Source of the DNA: Tragulus kanchil
Lineage: Eukaryota > Chordata > Mammalia > Artiodactyla > Tragulidae
Direction: 5' to 3'
Length of the DNA: 64,000 nucleotides
NCBI GenBank assembly: GCA_022376925.1
Contig: JAIOJX010000026.1
Span: 251,655,330-251,719,329, forward strand
In this document: positions 34,301 through 44,440 of the stretch, in pieces
Layout of the letters: each line of letters opens with the position of its first letter
Position numbering within the stretch: the stretch's first letter is position 1
Position numbers and translations under genes: made by a program
Notes under the pieces: model-generated
What the model saw: only the letters and a program-made list of their open reading frames with translations
Database searches by the model: none
What the model was told of the DNA's origin: nothing

Positions 34301-36430
34301 TATTTTACTTTATACCTTTACAGAGTTTTGTTGTGTACAGATATGTATAATCCCAGATTAGTCATATGTATATCCCTGACCCCCTCCCTTCTCCAGCCCC
34401 ATCCCAGTCGCCTCCACCACACCCCTCCAGGCCATTGCACAGCACCCCTGCAGGACTGCCTATTCCCACAGCGCAATGACTATAGCTATCTTTTTCACAT
34501 ATGATAGTATAGGTTTCCATGTTACTTCTTCTAAGCCTCCTACTCACTGTTCATTCCCCACAATGTCCATAAGTCTGTTCTCTATGTTTGTTTTTCCATC
34601 GTTTCTCTGTGCATGCTATCATTAGCATCTTACTAGATTCCATATATATGTGTTAGTATACTGTATTTGTCTTTCTCTTTTTGACTTACTTGACCTTGTA
34701 TAATGGGTTCTAGATTCATCCACCTCATTAGGACTGATTCTTCTGCATTTCTTTCTACAGCGGTGTAGTATCCATTGTATATATGTACCAGGGCTTTTGT
34801 ATCCATTCATTTGTCAGTGGGCATCTAGGTTGCTTCCATGTTCTAGCTATTGTATAGAGAGCTGCAATGAACATTGGAGTACAGGTGTCTCTTTCAATTT
34901 TGATTTCATCAGGCTATAAGCCTAAGAGTGGGATTGCTGGCTCCTATGGTGCTTCTATGTTTAGTTTGTTAAGAAATCTCTATACTGTCTTCCATAGCAG
35001 CTGTATCAATTTACATTCCCACCAGCAGTGCAAGAGTGTTCCGTTTTCTCTGTACCCTCTCCAGCATTTATTGTCTGTAGATTTCTTGATGGCCATTCTA
35101 ACTGGTGTGAGGTGATATCTCATTATACTTTTGATTTGCATTTTTCTAATAATAAGCAAGGTTGGACATCATTTCATGTGCTTTTTAGCCATCTGTATGT
35201 CCTCTTTGGTGAGATGTCTCTTAAGGCCACTTTCTCACTTTTTGATTGGGTTGTTCACTTTTCCGGTGCTGAGTTAACTGAATTGTTTGTAGATTTTGGA
35301 GATTAATTCTTTGTTTTCTCATTTGCTATGATTTTCTCCCATTCTGTGGGTTGTCTGTTCACCATTTTTGTATTTTACTTTATACCTTTACAGAGTTTAG
35401 TCGTGTACAGATATGTATAATCCCTTATTAGTCATATGTATATCCCTGACCCCTCCCTTCTCCAGCCCATCCCAGTCGCCTCCACCACACCCCTCCAGGC
35501 CATTGCACAGCACCCCTGCAGGACTGCCTATTCCCACAGCGCAATGACTATAGCTATCTTTTTCACATATGATAGTATAGGTTTCCATGTTACTTCTTCT
35601 AAGCCTCCTACTCACTGTTCATTCCCCACAATGTCCATAAGTCTGTTCTCTATGTTTGTTTTTCCATCGTTTCTCTGTGCATGCTATCATTAGCATCTTA
35701 CTAGATTCCATATATATGTGTTAGTATACTGTATTTGTCTTTCTCTTTTTGACTTACTTGACCTTGTATAATGGGTTCTAGATTCATCCACCTCATTAGG
35801 ACTGATTCTTCTGCATTTCTTTCTACAGCGGTGTAGTATCCATTGTATATATGTACCAGGGCTTTTGTATCCATTCATTTGTCAGTGGGCATCTAGGTTG
35901 CTTCCATGTTCTAGCTATTGTATAGAGAGCTGCAATGAACATTGGAGTACAGGTGTCTCTTTCAATTTTGATTTCATCAGGCTATAAGCCTAAGAGTGGG
36001 ATTGCTGGCTCCTATGGTGCTTCTATGTTTAGTTTGTTAAGAAATCTCTATACTGTCTTCCATAGCAGCTGTATCAATTTACATTCCCACCAGCAGTGCA
36101 AGAGTGTTCCGTTTTCTCTGTACCCTCTCCAGCATTTATTGTCTGTAGATTTCTTGATGGCCATTCTAACTGGTGTGAGGTGATATCTCATTATACTTTT
36201 GATTTGCATTTTTCTAATAATAAGCAAGGTTGGACATCATTTCATGTGCTTTTTAGCCATCTGTATGTCCTCTTTGGTGAGATGTCTCTTAAGGCCACTT
36301 TCTCACTTTTTGATTGGGTTGTTCACTTTTCCGGTGCTGAGTTAACTGAATTGTTTGTAGATTTTGGAGATTAATTCTTTGTTTTCTCATTTGCTATGAT
36401 TTTCTCCCATTCTGTGGGTTGTCTGTTCAC
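34301..36430. repeat. 1.07-kb direct duplication (set 11) within the L1
   Basis: Copies lie at 34301-35368 and 35371-36430, offset 1068-1070. The first copy stops in the middle of ORF2 sequence (GTCTGTTCACC) and restarts in the 3' UTR, an order no normal L1 shows. Confidence 0.9.
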
Positions 36431-36676
36431 CTTTTTTGTAGTTTCTTTTGCTGTGCAAAAGCTTTTAAGTTTCATTAGGTCCCACGTGCTTATTTTTGCT
36501 TTTAGTTCTGTTATTCTAATAGGGGGGTCAGAGAAGATCTTGCTCAGATTTATGCTATTGAGTGTTTTGCCTATATTCTCCTCTAAGAGGTTTATGGTTT
36601 CTGGTCTTACATTTACGTTTTTAATCCATTTTGAGTTTATATTTGTGTATGGTGTCAGGGCATGTTCCAACTTCAT
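36371..36676 (-). pseudogene. L1 ORF2 C-terminal remnant
   Basis: This 101-codon open stretch contains TPYTNINSKWIKNVNVRPET, LLEENIGKTL and KSFCTAKETT, diagnostic of the mammalian L1 ORF2 protein downstream of the reverse transcriptase domain. It ends at an early stop and the frame is broken on both sides, so it is a non-functional fragment. Confidence 0.9.
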
Positions 36677-36944
36677 TATTTTGCACGTAGTTGTCCAATT
36701 TTCTCAGCACCATTTGTTGAAGAGGCTGTCTTTGTCCCATTTTAGATTTTCACCTTTGTCAAAAATAAGGTACCCATATGTGCATAGGTTTATCTCTGGG
36801 TTCTCTATCTTGTTCCATTGGTCTATATTTCTGTTTTTGTGCCAGTACCATACTATCTTGGTGACTGTTGCTTTGTAGTATATAGTCTGAAGTTAAGGAG
36901 GATGATCCCTCCTGCTCCATTCTTCTTTCTCAGGATTGCCTTGG

Positions 36945-37308
36945 CTATTCAAGGTCTTTTTTTTTTTTTTTAAAGATTTATTTATTTATTTATTTTTGGG
37001 CAGGGGTTGGGTTGGGGAGGGAGGGGAGCGGGCGGGCCACTTCTATTGGTCTTTCATTTCTCTGTTTTCATCCGTCTTTGTTCTTTGGCTCCTGCGGGCC
37101 TCCCATCGCGGTGGCATCTGTCATTGCAGAGCACCGGCTCTGGGCGCATGCGCTTCAGAGCTCCGGCTCGGTAATTGGACACATCAGTCCAGCCGCTCCG
37201 CGGCACGTGGGATCTTCCCAGGCCAGGGATCGAACCGGCGCCCTTTGCACTGCAAGGCGGTATCCTTACCCACTGGACCACCAGGGGAAGCCCTATTCAA
37301 GGTCTTTT
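36945..37308 (-). mobile_element. SINE-X copy D inside L1, 16-bp target-site duplication
   Basis: CTATTCAAGGTCTTTT occurs at 36945-36960 and 37293-37308. The body between reads as SINE-X in reverse complement, with the tail complement AAAGATTTATTTATTTATTT and an intact B box (reverse complement GGATCGAACC). It interrupts L1 ORF2, so it is younger than the L1. Confidence 0.92.
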
Positions 37309-37467
37309 GTGTGTCCATATGAACTGTGTTATTTTTTGGTCTAGTTCTGTGAAGAATGTCATTGGTAATTTGATAGGGATCGCTTTGAATCTGTAGATGA
37401 TATTTAGTAGTATGGTCATTTTCACAATATTGATTCTTTCTACCCAGGATCGTGGAATATCATGTAA

Positions 37468-38106
37468 TCAATGAATTCAGCAAAGTCGCAGGATACAAAA
37501 TCAATACATAGAAATCACTCACATTCCTATATACAAACAATGAAAAATCAGAAAGTGAAATCAAAGATGCAATCCTATTCACATTGCAACCAAAAGAATA
37601 AAATATCTAGGAATAAACCTACCTAAGCAAAACAAGCCAAAACAAAAACCGGGCTTCCCTGGTGGTCCAGTGGGTAAGGACACCGCCTTGCAGTGCAAGG
37701 GGTGCCTGTTCGAGCCTTGGCCTGGGAAGATCCCACGTGCCGCGGAGCGGCTGGACTGATGTGTCCAATTACTGAGCCGGAGCTCTTGGGTGCATGCGCC
37801 CAGACCCGGCGTTCTGCAACGACAGACGCCACCGCGATGGGAAGCCCGCAGGAGCCAAAGAACAAAGACGGATGAAAACAGAGAAATGAAAGACCAATAG
37901 AAGTGGCCCGCCCGCTCCCCTCCCTCCCCAACCCGACCCCCGCCCAAAATAAATAAATAAATAAATCTTAAAAAAAAAAAAAAAAAACAAACCAAAAACC
38001 TACCTAAAGAAACAAAAGAACTGTACACAGAAAGTTACAAGACATTAATAAAAGAAATGAAAGACAGCTTAAACAGATGGAGAGATATTCCGTGTTCTGG
38101 GTTGGA
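37468..38106 (+). mobile_element. L1 inverted 5' segment (ORF2 reverse transcriptase region)
   Basis: Here the + strand is L1 sense: GAATTCAGCAAAGTCGCAGG, ATACAAAATCAATAC and GATGGAGAGATATTCCGTGT encode EFSKVAGYKIN and RWRDIPCS of ORF2. The 3' segment on the minus strand begins about where this one ends in ORF2 order (GATATTCC...CTGGGT is shared). That is the signature of twin priming. SINE-X copy E interrupts it. Confidence 0.88.
37651..37987 (+). mobile_element. SINE-X copy E
   Basis: Runs from GGGCTTCCCTGGTGGTCCAG to AAATAAATAAATAAATCTT plus poly(A). The B box is altered (GTTCGAGCC). AACAAAAACC before and ACCAAAAACC after form an imperfect target-site duplication within L1 sequence. Confidence 0.88.
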
Positions 38107-38111
38107 AAATA

Positions 38112-38280
38112 AAATTTTAATTTTTAAAATAATTCTATTTATTTTATTTTTGGCTGTGCTGGGTCTGTTGCTGTGAGGACTCCTCTCTAATTGTCAAGAG
38201 TAGGGCTACTCTCTAGTTGTAGTGTGAGGTCATTTCATTGTGGTGGCTTCTCTTGTTGCAGAGCACTGACTTAGAGGCTT
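38112..38280 (-). mobile_element. CHR-type SINE, truncated by duplication junction
   Basis: TTTTGGCTGTGCTGGGTCTG through TTGTTGCAGAGCACTGACTT, then the join. The full version is at 39244-39569. Confidence 0.75.
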
Positions 38281-38294
38281 CACGGCTCGTGTTT

Positions 38295-38411
38295 GGACAC
38301 ATCAGTCCAGCCGCTCCGCGGCACGTGGGATCTTCCCAGGCCAGGGATCGAACCGGCGCCCTTTGCACTGCAAGGCGGTATCCTTACCCACTGGACCACC
38401 AGGGGAAGCCC
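38295..38411 (-). mobile_element. SINE-X copy D, head fragment in duplicate
   Basis: Repeats the right-hand part of copy D at offset 1118. Confidence 0.88.
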
Positions 38412-38768
38412 TATTCAAGGTCTTTTGTGTGTCCATATGAACTGTGTTATTTTTTGGTCTAGTTCTGTGAAGAATGTCATTGGTAATTTGATAGGGATCG
38501 CTTTGAATCTGTAGATGATATTTAGTAGTATGGTCATTTTCACAATATTGATTCTTTCTACCCAGGATCGTGGAATATCATGTAATCAATGAATTCAGCA
38601 AAGTCGCAGGATACAAAATCAATACATAGAAATCACTCACATTCCTATATACAAACAATGAAAAATCAGAAAGTGAAATCAAAGATGCAATCCTATTCAC
38701 ATTGCAACCAAAAGAATAAAATATCTAGGAATAAACCTACCTAAGCAAAACAAGCCAAAACAAAAACC

Positions 38769-39105
38769 GGGCTTCCCTGGTGGTCCAGTGGGTAAGGACA
38801 CCGCCTTGCAGTGCAAGGGGTGCCTGTTCGAGCCTTGGCCTGGGAAGATCCCACGTGCCGCGGAGCGGCTGGACTGATGTGTCCAATTACTGAGCCGGAG
38901 CTCTTGGGTGCATGCGCCCAGACCCGGCGTTCTGCAACGACAGACGCCACCGCGATGGGAAGCCCGCAGGAGCCAAAGAACAAAGACGGATGAAAACAGA
39001 GAAATGAAAGACCAATAGAAGTGGCCCGCCCGCTCCCCTCCCTCCCCAACCCGACCCCCGCCCAAAATAAATAAATAAATAAATCTTAAAAAAAAAAAAA
39101 AAAAA
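38769..39105 (+). mobile_element. SINE-X copy E, duplicate
   Basis: Identical, as far as I can see, to 37651-37987. Confidence 0.88.
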
Positions 39106-39228
39106 CAAACCAAAAACCTACCTAAAGAAACAAAAGAACTGTACACAGAAAGTTACAAGACATTAATAAAAGAAATGAAAGACAGCTTAAACAGATGGAG
39201 AGATATTCCGTGTTCTGGGTTGGAAAAT

Positions 39229-39584
39229 AAAATTTTAATTTTTAAAAATAATTCTATTTATTTTATTTTTTGGCTGTGCTGGGTCTGTTGCTGTGAGGAC
39301 TCCTCTCTAATTGTCAAGAGTAGGGGCTACTCTCTAGTTGTAGTGTGAGGTCATTTCATTGTGGTGGCTTCTCTTGTTGCAGAGCACTGACTTTAGCACT
39401 CTCAGGCTTCAGTAGTTGCATCTCCTGGACTCTGGATCACAGGTTCAATAGTTGTGGCTCATAGGCTCAGCCGTTCTGCACCATGTGGGATCCTCCTGAA
39501 CCAGGGATCAAACCCTTGTCTCCTGCATTGGCAGGCAGACTCTTCACCACTGAGCCACCAGGGAAGACCAAAATTTGAATTTTT
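39229..39584 (-). mobile_element. CHR-type SINE with 15-bp target-site duplication
   Basis: AAAATTTTAATTTTT at 39229-39243 and AAAATTTGAATTTTT at 39570-39584 bracket a full-length CHR-type SINE (body 39244-39569), ending GAGCCACCAGGGAAG on the + strand. A third related word, AAAATTTCAATTTTT, lies at the L1 3' end (34270-34284). Confidence 0.82.
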
Positions 39585-40630
39585 GGTCAATAACTATAAT
39601 GCCTGCTATTCGTTGCCATTACATTGAAAACTGACTGCAATCATTGTCGCTAAAGTATTATTTGTATGTCAGCGGAAGAGGGAGGGAAAAAGGCACAGGA
39701 GCATCATATTACTATAAACAGCTTTCAATTTTAATTATTTTGAAATTGAGTTTTAATAATAGGTGTTCTATCATTATTATAATGTCCTTTAGCCACTCCA
39801 TTGAAGGGGCCTTCTCAGGGCAGTGGAGTGGGAGAGGTTATTCATACATATTGCTTTGCATACTTTCCTATCTTACAGTTTCTTCTTACCTCTCTCCTCA
39901 GAAGCAAACACAAATTCCTGGTCACACTCAGAGCCGTCTGGCCTTGCCGCTTAATTTACACTCGGGTTCAAAGGTCTCACCTCTGACCCAATGAATGTTT
40001 TCCTAATAAATACCTTCTAAAGGTGAATTCTGATGCCTGTTATTAAGATAACAGTTTCATTTTGGATGGCAGACAGGTTAAATCACTTTGCCAAGAAGGA
40101 GGAACTGATCTGTGAATGCAGGTCTGTCTGTCTCCGAAGCCCAAGACCTTTTTATTACCCCACAGCCGTTCCTAACAAGAGCGATAAAGGTTGCTGTGGG
40201 ACTTCTGAGCAACTTCCACAGTTGCTCTTGGAGACTCATCTGTGAGCCCTCAGTTGCCATGTAAGAGGTTGGCTATATTGGACTGCCAAGTGGAGAAACC
40301 TTGTGAAAACAGATGCCTAAGAAGCCGCAGTTCTTCTGGGTCTTCTCAGGTCAGACACCAGACCCCACTGAAGCCACATTCGAAGTACAAGCTGGGTGGG
40401 AACTGCCTAACTGAGCCCACTCACATCCTATATCACTATCCTACTAGGAGAGTGAGTTTATGATGGGTTAGTACATAATACTAGATAACTGGGGAAAATG
40501 CACAATTTATATTCATTCAATCACACAACATACTCCTTGTCGTTATAGAGCTCACATGTTTGTTGGGAACAGCTGTCAGATTCACTAATGAGTAGGCTTT
40601 AAACTGCTCTCCCACTTGGTCATCAGCATT
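39585..40630. other. Mostly unassigned; weak MIR-like piece at 40075-40165
   Basis: GGTTAAATCACTTTGCCAAG and CTGTCTCCGAAGCCCAAGAC hint at a MIR or related old SINE at 40075-40165. The rest holds nothing I recognise. The 116-codon + frame at 39644-39994 has no recognisable domain. Confidence 0.4.
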
Positions 40631-40843
40631 ATTTATTGTAGCACAGTGGTAAAGAATCCAGCTGCCAATGCAGGAGATGCAGGTTCATCCCTGGGTTAGC
40701 AAGAGCCCCTGGAGTAGGAAGTGGCAACCCACTCCAGTATTCTTGCCTAGAAAATTTCATGGACAGAGGAGCCTGGTTAGTGGGCTATAATGGGAGTCAA
40801 AGAGTCAGACGAGACTGAATATGCACACATATCATTTATTGTA
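40631..40843 (+). mobile_element. Bov-tA-type SINE with 10-bp target-site duplication
   Basis: ATTTATTGTA occurs at 40631-40640 and 40834-40843. The body starts at GCACAGTGGTAAAGAATCC, so the first bases of the head are missing, and it continues through the Bov-A body. Confidence 0.8.
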
Positions 40844-41253
40844 CATATCACTCTTCTCAAGGGCCTCTGAGATGGTATGTTTTAATCAGCATGTGGAGAG
40901 TCTCTGCTTTTGATATGTTTGTCATTCTGAGTGATGATACACAGAACCTTTTGTTTAATGACATTTTTTTCTCATTATTTCAGTTCTCATCTTCCTGAGT
41001 ATTTTTTGCCATCTGACGTTTTAAAATTAAACTTTGTATGTTGAGATCACTATTTACAATACATGCAGTTGTAAGAACTAATGGGGAGCTTTTCTGTCCC
41101 CTTTACCCAGTTTATTCCAAACAGACATACTTTGCAAAAACTATAGAATGCTATCACAAGGATATTGGTATCAACACAGTAAAGAAACAGAACATTTCCA
41201 TCACTGCAAAGATCTCTCCTGTTCTCCTTTTAAGCCCTCCTCTCCTCTGCACC

Positions 41254-41460
41254 AGGGCCTCCCTGATGGCGCAGATGGTAAAGAATCTACCTGCAATGCG
41301 GGAGACCCGGGTTCCATCCCCAGGGGCAGGAAGATCCCCTGGAGAGGGAATGGCTACCACTCCAGTATTCTTGTCTGGAGAATACCATGGACAGAGGAGC
41401 CAGGCAGGCTACAGTTTATGGGGTCACAAAGAGCTGGACATGACTGAACAACTAACACTG
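41254..41460 (+). mobile_element. Bov-tA-type SINE, well preserved
   Basis: GGGCCTCCCTGATGGCGCAG head, a B-box-like GGTTCCATCC, and the full Bov-A body to GACTGAACAACTAACAC. It contributes the middle of the 177-codon + frame at 41038-41571, which is therefore not a gene. Confidence 0.88.
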
Positions 41461-41869
41461 TCACTTTTGTCCCTTGCGCCAATGTTGATTCCTGGCAACA
41501 ATTATCTGTCTTCCATTTCTGTAATTTTGTCTTTTCAAGAATGTTATATAAATGGATCATACAGTATGTAAACTTGTGGACTTTGCTTCTTTCATTCAGC
41601 ATAATCCCCTGGAGACGCATCTAAGTTGTGTGTAACAATAGTTCACTCCATTTTATTGCTGAGTAAGTATTTCAGATCATGGATGTACCAGTTTGACCAT
41701 CTATCTGTTGCAGGATATCTGGGTTGTTTCTACTTTTTGCTATTATAAATAAAACTGCTACGAACATTTGTGTATAGGTTTTCATGTGAAACACAAGTCT
41801 TCATCACTCTGGGATAAATGTCCAGGAATGCAATTTCTAGGTCATGTGGCAGTTGCATATTTAGTGCTT

Positions 41870-42170
41870 AATTTTTAAAATTTGTATGTATGTATGTATA
41901 TATTTTGGGCTTCACCGGGTGTTGCTGCATGTAGGCTTTCTCTCGTTGCAGTGAGAGGGCCTACTCTTCGTTGCAGTGTGCAGGTTTCACATTGTGGTGA
42001 CTTCTCTTGTCACCACAAGAGAATAGAGCATAGGCCCTAGAGAGACTGGGTTTTCAGTAGTTGTGGTGCACCAGCTTAGTTGCCCCGTGGTATGTGGGAT
42101 CTTCCTGGACCAGGAACCTCTCTTTCCTGTATTGGCAGGCCAATTCTTAACCACTGGACCACCAGGGAAT
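41870..42170 (-). mobile_element. CHR-type SINE with internal inverted duplication
   Basis: TTTTGGGCTTCACCGGGTGT through CCACTGGACCACCAGGGAAT on the + strand. Bases 41994-42022 contain two overlapping perfect 8-bp inverted repeats absent from the usual SINE sequence. Confidence 0.72.
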
Positions 42171-42290
42171 GTTTCCCAGAGTGGCTGTATCCTTCTATAT
42201 TTCCAACAGCGATGTATGAGTGATCCAGTTTCTCCACATGCCACCTGATTTTGGGAAGCTAAATATAGCTTCCCAGATAAATATTAGGAC

Positions 42291-42944
42291 AGTTTTTTTT
42301 TTTTTTTCCTTTAATTTGTGGTACCAATTCATTGTCAACAAGATTTAGGCCTCTAACATTCTGGTTGGCTCCTGGGGGTAGGGAGAGGGCGTGGAGAATT
42401 ACAAAAATGATGAAGAGCCTAAGAGGGCATCGTCTAATATTAACCCCCAGTGACTGGTGTCTTATTTTGGACTTCTGACATCTTGTTTTAACCTGTTTCT
42501 ACTGTAATTGTATCAGTAATCTCCCTTCAGGTGGTCTTTTCAAAGGCACAGAGAATCTTGAATACCAAGAGACAATAGATTAACTAACTGTTAAAGCTGG
42601 AAGAGCTTTGAATTCACTGAAAGGTAACAGGGCTTTAGCTACAGCTCACTAGGTAATCAAATCAATCTTTACTAAGTAGCTGGTTTTTAAAGCAAATGCT
42701 CTAGGTAAGGAGCGACTTCTCTAATGAAGCCCGGTGATGATTACATCATGCCCTATTTTCTCTCAGGCAGACACAATTCCCATAAAGCCATTGAAATATG
42801 TAGACAAGCATTCACAGAAGATCTAATCTACAAAAGTGTAGACTGAAACGTTTCTGCCCCAATCTGAAAATTTTTAACAGACTGTTTTAGACACAACTTC
42901 TAATTATTTTTTTAAATTACTGATATATTTATTTTCTACTTAAT
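42291..42944. other. Unassigned sequence
   Basis: T-run at 42294-42308. Otherwise nothing recognised. Confidence 0.5.
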
Positions 42945-43336
42945 TACTTATGGCTGTGCTGGATCTTCATTGCTGCATGCAGATTTTCTCTAATTGCAGT
43001 GAGCAGAGGTTACTCTTTGTTGTTATGTGGGGGCTTCTTTTTTTGGGGGGGGGTGGGGAGGGAGGGGGCAGGTGGGCCACTTCCATTGGTCTTTCATTTG
43101 TCTATTTTTTTCATGCATCTTTGTTCTTTGGCCCGTGTAGGCCTCATGTGGGGGCTTCTTGCTGTGGTAGCTTTCTTTGCTGTGGGGCACAGCCTCTAGA
43201 CTGCAGAGGTTTCAGTAGTTGTGATGCACTGGCTTAGTTGGACTGGGGAGTGTGGAATCTTCCAGGACCAGGAATTGAACCTGTATCTCCTGCATTGGTA
43301 GGCAGATCCTTAACCACTGGACCACAAGGGAAGTTC
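42945..43336 (-). mobile_element. CHR-type SINE hosting a nested SINE-X
   Basis: TTATGGCTGTGCTGGATCTT to CCACTGGACCACAAGGGAAG on the + strand is a CHR-type SINE in reverse complement, split at 43039/43146 by the nested element. The short + strand frames around 42950-43237 come from this composite. Confidence 0.8.
43025..43160 (-). mobile_element. SINE-X copy F, 5'-truncated, nested; 15-bp target-site duplication
   Basis: ATGTGGGGGCTTCTT occurs at 43025-43039 and 43146-43160. Between them lies the tail half of SINE-X (CCACTTCCATTGGTCTTTC, TTGTTCTTTGGCCCG in + strand order). The tRNA head is missing, consistent with 5' truncation. Confidence 0.88.
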
Positions 43337-44279
43337 CAGAACTTATCATTGTATGAAATCCCAAGACTACTTTAAAAATTAGTTTCCTAAACAGGAATCC
43401 TGCTATATGCACCTTTTGGCTTGGAAGTTGTGTCTATTTTATATTGCCTGTTAGTAGAGAAACATCTCTGTTTTAGGAAATTATTATCATCATCAATAGT
43501 AGCATAAATTATTATCATCATCCATCGCTGGATTAGGTTGCTTGATTATTAAAGGAGAAATAGCAAACTGATTTTTAAACAAAATAAAATTTTCCATTTT
43601 GGCTAGACTCTCCATATTTATGCCTCCTGCTCCCTGACCTTTAAACCAAATCTTATGGTAGGTCTGGTTTCTGATTTTATTTTTTTCAAATAAATATGCA
43701 ATTGCAAAGAAGTTCTGACTAGTGTCTGTTGTTAAAAAAAAATGTTTATATAGATTCGAGCTCATAATCTCCTTTGCGTATCAGTACTCCTTCACAGAAG
43801 GACAATATGATTATTAGTCACTAATAAGGTAAATAAGGTCATAGTGACACTTGCAAAGAATCTCAGCAAGAATTTTTTAAAGGGAAACATTAACATATTA
43901 TGTGATTAAGGATTTCCATATGTTGGTTTGCATAAAGTGAGGTCCACCTGTATTGTATACATACTATCATTTTTTCCTCTTTAACACACAAGAAAAATGT
44001 AAATGTCTCTTGACTGCTACTCTTTGAGAAAAGAACTGCCTATGTACCCCCAGACAAGCCTCTGAGAGTTTGATTGGAGTTATTATCTACTACTAAATCA
44101 TCATTAAGGCACTCCCCCCCTCTCTCTTGGCAAACATGGGCCCTCTGGACTGCTTTGATCTAGTCTCTAAGCCAAAGTGGTCCCAGGTCATGGGGAGGGA
44201 AAACATAGCTTACTGTTTATTAAATAAAAAATTAACATTTGTAAAGCATTTTCTAATTTATTAAGTACTATTTCACCTT
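43337..44279. other. Unassigned sequence; 17-bp direct repeat at 43478-43522
   Basis: AAATTATTATCATCATC occurs at 43478-43494 and 43506-43522. No gene recognised. The 90-codon minus-strand frame at 43493-43765 has no family resemblance. Confidence 0.45.
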
Positions 44280-44440
44280 ATTTCATTTAACCTTCTCAAC
44301 AGAACTGCAAAGCAGAGATTCCATGCTATCCTCCTTATTTCAAAAATGAGGGATCAGAGCTTCATAAAACCTAAGTGAACTGCCAGGAATCACAAACAAC
44401 AACTGCCAAAGTCAGAACTCTAGAGTCTAGATAGTATGAC
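44280..44440 (+). mobile_element. MIR-like SINE
   Basis: TTCTCAACAGAACTGCAAAG, TATTTCAAAAATGAGGGATC, AAGTGAACTGCCAGGAATCA and AGTCAGAACTCTAGAGTCTAG follow the MIR order with heavy divergence. Confidence 0.55.

Larger units (their letters stand above)
34270..37462 (-). mobile_element. L1 3' segment (3' UTR and ORF2 C-terminal region)
   Basis: The + strand is the reverse complement of an L1. The 3' end lies near 34285, with the 3' UTR running to about 34800. The ORF2 C-terminal part follows (CCACCAGCAGTGCAAGAGTG, ATTCTAACTGGTGTGAGGTG, CAGCACCATTTGTTGAAGAG, GAAGAATGTCATTGGTAATT). The segment is inflated by the set 11 duplication and by SINE-X copy D. Many frameshifts make it inactive. Confidence 0.9.
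37177..39390. repeat. 1.12-kb direct duplication (set 12)
   Basis: Copies lie at 37177-38276 and 38295-39390, offset 1118. Some 18 scrambled bases lie at the join, and the breakpoint falls inside two different SINEs. Confidence 0.9.
41060..42290 (-). mobile_element. Old L1 (L1M-like) fragment split by two SINEs
   Basis: The + strand shows CACAGTAAAGAAACAGAACA, TTCAAGAATGTTATATAAAT, TCATTCAGCATAATCCCCTG and TTTCTCCACATGCC, words typical of old mammalian L1 in antisense. It is interrupted by SINEs at 41254-41460 and about 41870-42170. Confidence 0.6.

Noticed and set aside
36396..36878. 160-codon + strand hydrophobic frame
   Set aside because: Antisense of L1 ORF2; the hydrophobicity comes from T-rich complement sequence.
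37579..38028. 149-codon minus-strand frame
   Set aside because: Antisense reading of SINE-X copy E and its poly(A) tail.
41038..41571. 177-codon + strand frame
   Set aside because: Composed of old L1 sequence and a Bov-tA SINE. No host protein signature.
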